From GCA-002733465 sp965230525 (GTDB lineage: Bacteria; Pseudomonadota; Gammaproteobacteria; Enterobacterales; Kangiellaceae): 64,000 nt of DNA. The stretch's first letter is position 1. The number at the start of each line of letters is the position of its first letter. Below, piece by piece: positions 62,973-64,000 of this stretch. The stretch spans positions 4,650,001 through 4,714,000 of the forward strand of contig OZ246008.1 of the NCBI GenBank assembly GCA_965230525.1, given 5' to 3'. The notes beneath the pieces are model-generated. The model made no database searches, was not told the DNA's origin, and saw nothing but the letters and a program-made list of their open reading frames with translations. The position numbers were made by a program, and so were the translations under genes.

Positions 62973-63243
62973 ATTTATCTCCCGTTGTACGGATAATGAC
63001 TATTTATTTTATTGTCGATTGTTTTAAAACTGTCGTTCTCGACAATTCTCAATTTGTGTTTTGTTGTTACAGACGAGCCTTTTGGCTTTGATTAATTGCT
63101 CAGATGACTGACTCGCAAACTTCAACGGTTGCCGTCAAACACCTAGGCTAATCACTTTATTTATACGATTTTAACCGTAAATGGTTCACTTATGATATAA
63201 AAATTGATTAGCCACTACCACCGTTTCAAATCGAATTGGCAAG

Positions 63244-64000
63244 TTACTCTTCGGTGAGCCAATCGTCTTGCTCCGCAAAATTTGGCACTTCGCCGATACA
63301 ACATTTTTCAAGCCGGTTGTGGCTTTGACGATTAAGTCTGCGCCAATCGCCAGCATCAATCCGAATATGCACCGTGATATCACCGTTTTCTTCAACCTGT
63401 TCATCGCTGATCACATGCAAATTGTAGAGCTCGCTTCGAATATCTAAATCTTGGGGTGAAATCAATAATTTCAAGTCTAACCACTCAATTTCGAGCTGCT
63501 CGCTGAGCGTCTTTAAAATTAGCTCAACCCCTTCACCAGTTTTTGCCGAGCACCAAATTTTGTGACTGACTTCATTACTGCCCATATTTGGCACGGCAAC
63601 CACTTCTCCTCGGTCATCGATTTCCGCCACCACACCTTCAGAAACGCGCTCAAGTTGATCGATTTTATTATACACTTCAATCACTGGCACATCGCCAGCG
63701 CCAATTGAATCAAGTACTTGATAAACTTGCTCAATATTGTCCTCTTTTCTTATATCCGAGGCATCGATGATATGTAACAAAATGTCAGCTTGACGGCTTT
63801 CTTGCAGCGTTGCTTTAAATGCGGCGACTAAATCGTGGGGTAAGTGTCTTATAAAGCCTACGGTATCAGAAAAAATAACACGCTGACCCGGGACTAATTC
63901 AATTTGTCGGTGTGTCGGGTCGAGTGTTGCAAAGAGTTGATCCGCGGCGTAAACCTTAGCCTCGGTTAAGCGGTTGAAAAGAGTCGATTTACCGGCGTTG
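63244..64000 (-). CDS. hflX: GTPase HflX, C-terminal 252 residues (N-terminus outside the window)
   Basis: Ribosome-associated GTPase that splits stalled 70S ribosomes under stress. The frame is open to the window edge, where the P-loop NAGKSTLFNRL begins. It continues with the switch I region LFATLDPTHRQI, the G3 motif FSDTVGFIRHLPHDLVAAFKATL, LLHIIDASD and NKID (G4). The start and N-terminal HflX domain are not visible. Downstream hflK-hflC-purA confirm the common gamma order; hfq would be expected just beyond the edge. Confidence 0.95.
   Translation of the reverse strand, partial: NAGKSTLFNRLTEAKVYAADQLFATLDPTHRQIELVPGQRVIFSDTVGFIRHLPHDLVAAFKATLQESRQADILLHIIDASDIRKEDNIEQVYQVLDSIGAGDVPVIEVYNKIDQLERVSEGVVAEIDDRGEVVAVPNMGSNEVSHKIWCSAKTGEGVELILKTLSEQLEIEWLDLKLLISPQDLDIRSELYNLHVISDEQVEENGDITVHIRIDAGDWRRLNRQSHNRLEKCCIGEVPNFAEQDDWLTEE

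Overview
The window reads as ordinary chromosome of a gammaproteobacterium. The pointers are the order hflX-hflK-hflC-purA, an EF-P paralogue of the EfpL (YeiP) type, a phospholipase-D-type PssA, YgiQ, a DUF2956 gene directly after hemH, and a GlyGly-CTERM lipoprotein. A marine member near Kangiellaceae/Aliikangiella would fit the mix of IcmF, EgtBD and GlyGly-CTERM proteins, but that placement is inference. No rRNA, tRNA, CRISPR, integrase or intact insertion sequence was seen.

Layout. 1-7.3 kb: N-terminal part of an acyl-CoA dehydrogenase, hemH with a DUF2956 gene, the fused B12-dependent mutase icmF, and trmK. 7.3-17 kb: mostly envelope or secreted proteins (serine hydrolase with TPR, BamE-like lipoprotein, alpha/beta hydrolase, DUF3667, CAP-domain protein, BNR/sortilin-like protein, DUF6265). 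17-21.5 kb: an amidotransferase, then a LysR regulator divergent from an electrophile/quinone-response set (azoreductase, pirin, glutathionyl-hydroquinone reductase) with a clear LysR box between them. 21.5-22.35 kb: gene-free DNA full of hairpins, bracketed by two inverted copies of a structured repeat. 22.4-29.4 kb: MgtC/SapB protein, an operon of ABC transporter, amidohydrolase-CIA30 fusion and DesK/DesR-type two-component system, then two small genes. 29.6-34.1 kb: a double-signal rhombotarget lipoprotein and a 1087-residue secreted helical protein without a recognised family. 34.2-38.8 kb: amphi-Trp, PGPGW, AI-2E transporter, cytochrome b561, pssA and efpL.

39.0-53.2 kb is a vitamin B12 uptake and salvage island, all on the minus strand. 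One cobalamin riboswitch precedes btuD-btuC-cobT-cobS-cobU-cobC-cobQ-cobO-btuF; a second precedes btuB, a second histidine phosphatase, cbiB, cobD and a QueG/MMACHC-like iron-sulfur protein. No corrin-ring synthesis genes are present, so the island imports corrinoids, adenosylates them and builds the lower loop. IcmF at the other end of the window is a likely user of the adenosylcobalamin.

53.4-64 kb: ygiQ, a pair of siroheme-decarboxylase-like AsnC-fold proteins without visible heme d1 or Ahb partners, the ergothioneine pair egtB-egtD, purA, hflC-hflK and the C-terminal part of hflX.

Best leads: the QueG/MMACHC-like last gene of the B12 island; the covarying inverted structured repeats at 21.56-22.19 kb; the orphan siroheme decarboxylase pair; a phosphatase that appears to start at AUU; and in-frame 15-18 bp tandem repeats in three separate genes.
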